The notes beneath the pieces were generated by a model, which saw nothing but the letters and a program-made list of their open reading frames with translations, made no database searches and had not been told where the DNA came from. From Intestinimonas massiliensis (ex Afouda et al. 2020) (GTDB lineage: Bacteria; Bacillota; Clostridia; Oscillospirales; Oscillospiraceae): DNA of 64,000 nt. Of the stretch, positions 60,987-64,000 are shown piece by piece. The stretch lies in assembly GCF_001244995.1 (NCBI RefSeq), contig NZ_LN869529.1:1320957-1384956 (forward strand), in the 5' to 3' direction. How positions within the stretch are numbered: the stretch's first letter is position 1; the number at the start of each line of letters is the position of its first letter. The position numbers and the translations under genes are program-made.

Positions 60987-61276
60987 ATGTCATCATCTTC
61001 CCCCTGATTCATATCATCGTAGAAAATGGGGGAATCTTCTTGGGTATTGGGGTACTCATCAGCAAGGGAATATAGGGCATCCATAGCGGCATCCGGGGAA
61101 TCATGCCATGAAACTATATACCGACATCCAGCGCCCTTCTTGCCGCTCCACAGGTGGCCACAGGCCCGGTATTGGCCCCTATCTGGGGCATAGGTCACAG
61201 AACCCATAATAAACCGCTCAGATTTGGCTTGTGCGGCCTTTTTCGCTTTAATAATCAGTCGGTCTATCCGATCCAT
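60983..61276 (-). CDS. small phage protein (97 aa)
   Basis: MDRIDRLIIKAKKAAQAKSE, then CGHLWSGKKGAGCRYIVSWHDSPD and an acidic tail. Its start is at 61276 with GGGAGG upstream. Unknown. Confidence 0.68.
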   Translation of the reverse strand: MDRIDRLIIKAKKAAQAKSERFIMGSVTYAPDRGQYRACGHLWSGKKGAGCRYIVSWHDSPDAAMDALYSLADEYPNTQEDSPIFYDDMNQGEDDDI

Positions 61277-61339
61277 AAAAACCTCCCACAAGTCAAATAC
61301 GGGGCGCATAGGCCACGCCCACACGCCCCGCATCAGATA

Positions 61340-62191
61340 TTAGCCCTCGGTAACGGCCTGATAGTAGATTGCCTTTGCCTTGTTTTCCAGAACAAAGGCA
61401 TCGTAACAGATACGGCCTTCCACCAGATCACCGGAAATGCCGGGCGGGTCTTGGTGTACTCGGTAATCCTCCAACTTGGTAGGGGCCACGGTTGCCACAG
61501 GATGGGCAATCATAAAGCCAAAGTCAGAGGGAAGGCGGTTGGCGGGAACCTTGATGATCTGCGCCCCGTCAAGCTGGGCGATCACGCCCCGAAGCCGCAT
61601 ATTTTCCGCCACATCAGTTTCCAAGAAAATATCCTTGGACTGCTTCATCAGAAGGTAAGTATCAGGCGTTACCACGATAATACGCCCGGTTTCTGGAACC
61701 TCGGCATTATCAAGGGCGGTATTTGCCTTGAAAATCTCACCACAGATGTTTTCAGCGGTAAGGGCAATAGCGGCGGGTTTGGTGCCAGCACCGGCACACA
61801 TCACGCCATAGGTGTAAGTGTCCACCTCCGGGATCACCACTTCCCGAAGCTGACGGGCCAATGCACCAGCGGCCTGAAGCTGTCCTGCGGTTTCGTCCGT
61901 GTCCAGCTTGTCAATGGCGAAGGTGAAGGAACGATCCTTCTTCAGGGTCATTTCCTCTGTAGTGGCATCCAGACCGGCCACGGGGCCAAACCTGCTCCAA
62001 TTTGTGGCGGTGTTTGCACCGGGGCGGTCATAGTCGTTCATGGCCGAAGTGCTGACCTTATAAACCTTGATGGAATGCGCCCCAGTCCAATCAAAGTCAT
62101 TGTTGGTCAACAGGGATTTGCGGGATTCCGTGGTAAACTTTTCATCCACCAGCGGAAGGAATGTAGTAACAAGATTAACAGTATTAGCCAT
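61340..62191 (-). CDS. phage major capsid protein (HK97-like)
   Basis: 283 aa. MANTVNLVTTFLPLVDEKFT, KLDTDETAGQLQAAGALARQL and TGRIIVVTPDTYLLMKQSK with a basic loop; length, position after the scaffold gene and the GVMCAGAGTKPAA segment fit an HK97-fold coat protein. It would assemble the head shell. GAAAGGAAG lies upstream. Confidence 0.87.
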   Translation of the reverse strand: MANTVNLVTTFLPLVDEKFTTESRKSLLTNNDFDWTGAHSIKVYKVSTSAMNDYDRPGANTATNWSRFGPVAGLDATTEEMTLKKDRSFTFAIDKLDTDETAGQLQAAGALARQLREVVIPEVDTYTYGVMCAGAGTKPAAIALTAENICGEIFKANTALDNAEVPETGRIIVVTPDTYLLMKQSKDIFLETDVAENMRLRGVIAQLDGAQIIKVPANRLPSDFGFMIAHPVATVAPTKLEDYRVHQDPPGISGDLVEGRICYDAFVLENKAKAIYYQAVTEG

Positions 62192-62208
62192 TTATGGCAC
62201 TTCCTTTC

Positions 62209-62625
62209 TTATTCGGGAAGCCCCATAGCCTTTCTAAGTGAACTGTCACCGGTATTTTTTGCACGGGACAGACTTTCAGCCGGTTTAGCCCCGCTGAACT
62301 TGATAGGGTGGGCTTCCGCTTTGTGTTTGTCCATAACCGTTTTCACGATGGACAGGGCCTTTTCCAATGCTTTAGGGCTGGACACATTCAGAGCGTCCAC
62401 CAGTTCAGCGGGAAGGCCCATTTCACTGATCTTCTCTTTTGCGGTCAACAGCAATTCACGCTGGGCCAACTGCTGTTCCCTTTCAGCAAGAGCGGCTTCC
62501 CCCTTTGCCTTCTCTTTGGCAAGGCGTTCACCCACAATGCGGTTCACATCGTCCTGACTGAAGGTTTTTGCCCCGGCTCCATCCGGGTTCTGATTGTTGT
62601 TCATAGTGGCCTTGATTTCATCCAT
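62209..62625 (-). CDS. phage scaffold protein (DUF4355/gp20-like)
   Basis: 138 aa. FSQDDVNRIVGERLAKEKAK, a long coiled coil with AEREQQLAQRELLLTAKEKI, and a C-terminal AKNTGDSSLRKAMGLPE. Charged, helical scaffolds of this type stand before the capsid gene. It is followed by the capsid after 18 bases. A second start at MNNNQ is possible. Confidence 0.85.
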   Translation of the reverse strand: MDEIKATMNNNQNPDGAGAKTFSQDDVNRIVGERLAKEKAKGEAALAEREQQLAQRELLLTAKEKISEMGLPAELVDALNVSSPKALEKALSIVKTVMDKHKAEAHPIKFSGAKPAESLSRAKNTGDSSLRKAMGLPE

Positions 62626-62672
62626 CTTTCATACCTCCGTTTAACGCCCGAAGTAGGCTAAATATAGAAAAA

Positions 62673-62708
62673 GCGTGGGAACCGTCCCAAAAAGAACGAT
62701 TCCCACGC
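62673..62708 (-). terminator. terminator before phage structural genes
   Basis: GCGTGGGAA pairs with TTCCCACGC; on the minus strand a T-run follows. It separates the upstream early-type genes from scaffold and capsid, which must have their own promoter in 62630-62670 or rely on read-through. Confidence 0.75.
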
Positions 62709-62796
62709 CGTTTTCTCACAGCTTCCACCCGGTAAGGGGGTGGGGTACTATATTAAGATTATACCATATATGGGGGTGTAGGTCAAGGAAAATCAC

Positions 62797-62970
62797 CTAT
62801 TTCGTGTGTTTTTCGCTTTTCGTAGGTATGAAATACAGATGATTATAGGGGGGTGTACCTGTGCTTTTCTTGACCTTATGACGGGGCAAAAGCGACTTCA
62901 GAAGGGCTTCAAGCCGGGGTATTTTCGCTTCCTCGTCCGGGGTGTAGCTGATTTTGACTTTGACCGACAT
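62797..62970 (-). CDS. small phage-region protein (57 aa)
   Basis: MSVKVKISYTPDEEAKIPRL and a basic end YFIPTKSEKHTK; ATG at 62970 overlaps the upstream stop (TGATG). It resembles small proteins encoded near primases of mobile elements. Function unknown. Confidence 0.65.
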   Translation of the reverse strand: MSVKVKISYTPDEEAKIPRLEALLKSLLPRHKVKKSTGTPPYNHLYFIPTKSEKHTK

Positions 62971-63140
62971 CAGCGATCACCAGCCTTCTGCCCTTGATGG
63001 AAGCCAATCTTGAACGCCCAAGAAATCATCCTGAACACATCCCCATGGGCTCCATTGTAAATGGCTTCCAAATCCCTTTCCCGAAGTTCGTACTTCTCAG
63101 GAACCTTGGTGGCCTTGGCGGTTTCGATCAGATTTTTCAT
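62970..63140 (-). CDS. small phage-region protein (56 aa)
   Basis: MKNLIETAKATKVPEKYELR, then MISWAFKIGFHQGQKAG. ATG at 63140 with GGACGGAAT upstream. A helical protein overlapping the next gene by one base. No family known to me. Confidence 0.65.
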   Translation of the reverse strand: MKNLIETAKATKVPEKYELRERDLEAIYNGAHGDVFRMISWAFKIGFHQGQKAGDR

Positions 63141-63233
63141 ATGTAATTCCGTCCTTTCTTGATTTCCGGGCGGATCATGTGTTATACTATCCACAAGCCG
63201 CCCTTTTGGGTTGGTGGTTTCGGCTCCCTTGTG

Positions 63234-63605
63234 TCAGAGTTTGCAGACGGTGACGCAAGGGGGCTTTTTTCTTCTGTCATTGTGCTTCAGGATCACATAG
63301 TTCTTAATGTTGGGTGTAAAACAATGTGGGCATCGTGGGCCTTCATAATGGCCTTTGTCGTTTCCGTGAATATGGATTTGTTGGCAATAAGGGCAAACGA
63401 TGTAAACATGAAATGAATCAATCGCTATTGGGTATATGTTCCAGCATCCTTCCGAATCCAAAAAGGAACGATGATCCACGGCATGGGTTTTCCGCTTTTT
63501 ATTGGCCGGTAGCAATTCCAACTGATCCAAGGGTAACAACAGCTTTACCGGGTCTTGACCTTTACCCCATTTCTTTGCATACTGCCTAAATTCACTTATC
63601 GTCAA
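63234..63605 (-). CDS. zinc-binding phage protein (123 aa)
   Basis: Starts at TTG 63605 (LTISEFRQYAKKWG) after AGGAGAGG; a longer frame to 63647 exists. The zinc ribbon CPYCQQIH and CPHC is near the C-terminus, with VDHRSFLDSEGCWNIYP in the middle. Unknown function; DNA-binding is likely. Confidence 0.68.
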   Translation of the reverse strand: MTISEFRQYAKKWGKGQDPVKLLLPLDQLELLPANKKRKTHAVDHRSFLDSEGCWNIYPIAIDSFHVYIVCPYCQQIHIHGNDKGHYEGPRCPHCFTPNIKNYVILKHNDRRKKPPCVTVCKL

Positions 63606-63730
63606 TGGGTATCCTCTCCTTTCGGCCTGTCCGTCTGTCCTTCTCAAAGTAGTATTTTATATACTTTTTTCCTATCAAAAAACTTTTTAGAAAAATATTT
63701 TCCCTATATACAAGGTTGTAAAATGGGATT

Positions 63731-64000
63731 TCAGAAGGACAGGCAGACAGTTATTTTTTTCCGAAACATGGGCATCCGTTTACCCTCTATGCGTTTGATA
63801 TAGCTCTCATATCCATAGCGGGTTTTAATAATCCGGGTGAAATCCTTTTGATCCTTTGCCCTTTCTCCGCTGGCGTTACAATAGATTTCATACGCTTTAT
63901 AAAGCCCTTCCGGGCCGCTTATCGGCTCCCGCTCCAAAATGCCGACATCATCAAGGCTTTCCACCCACGCAACAACGGAATCATTTTCCGACACAAAAGC
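63731..64000 (-). CDS. C-terminal part of a D5-type primase/helicase
   Basis: 90 codons, open to the window edge: EGLYKAYEIYCNASGERAKD, then QKDFTRIIKTRYG, a winged-helix tail as in D5/P4-family replication proteins of phages and satellites. The catalytic part is outside. Its presence next to capsid and tape-measure genes, without terminase or portal, is notable. Confidence 0.72.
   Translation of the reverse strand, partial: AFVSENDSVVAWVESLDDVGILEREPISGPEGLYKAYEIYCNASGERAKDQKDFTRIIKTRYGYESYIKRIEGKRMPMFRKKITVCLSF

Overview
The window looks like an accessory region of a gut-type Clostridia chromosome (Oscillospirales or Lachnospirales). The evidence is the set of Tn1549-like conjugation genes, large serine recombinases, Firmicutes-type Shine-Dalgarno sites, and moderately high G+C punctuated by A+T-rich cargo. 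There is almost no core-genome sequence. It is a stack of mobile elements placed next to, and inside, one another.

Regions. (A) 1-24329 is the right part of a conjugative element (ICE A). It is transcribed leftwards: parB-like, a small DUF gene, ardA, pcfB, virD4, maff2, a virB6/trbL-like gene, two DNA methyltransferases, prgI, and the start of virB4 at the left edge. Its right-end cargo is a Rad50/RloC-like zinc-hook ATPase, a 118-aa orphan and a membrane protein. Two insertions sit inside ICE A. One is a 10.6-kb mobilizable element (3038-13622) that splits maff2. The other is a 1.3-kb HNH-nuclease insertion (13919-15196) at the 3' end of virD4, which supplies that gene with a recoded 3' end. 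(B) 24330-46989 is a second, chimeric element. It has a serine recombinase, a sigma-like factor, a FecBCD-type uptake cassette with a methyltransferase-MarR fusion, a relaxase, an HTH-ImmA/IrrE pair and two copies of the mobC relaxosome block joined by a deletion. An IS110 remnant and a PvuII-like restriction-modification system follow. (C) 46990-54169 is a 7.2-kb element with a tyrosine integrase, a broken primase, a lipoprotein and a resolvase. (D) 54170-56249 is the stump of a fourth element (frameshifted recombinase plus a small gene), cut by an IS1182-type insertion sequence. From 58239 to 64000 lies a leftward phage-like cluster: D5-type primase end, scaffold, capsid and tape measure.

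Elements A to D are separated by three copies of a 51-60 bp repeat. It is the 3' half of a tRNA-Ala(GGC) gene, from the anticodon arm to the CCA end, so this is a tandem accretion array at one attachment site. It is used by serine recombinases (B, D) and by an unrelated tyrosine integrase (C).

The most unusual signal is a family of 16 intact or near-intact 19-bp palindromes plus one truncated copy, built as GGACA-N3-TGTCC with element-specific flanks (CTGGACA in A and D; CGGGACA or TGGGACA in B). They lie at gene or cassette boundaries of the conjugation modules and sometimes inside reading frames, where they add a characteristic peptide tail. They are absent from the nested element, the HNH insertion, the cargo interiors, element C and the phage genes. 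I do not recall a description of them. Candidate roles are binding sites for a partition-like protein, or boundaries at which modules and cargo are exchanged.
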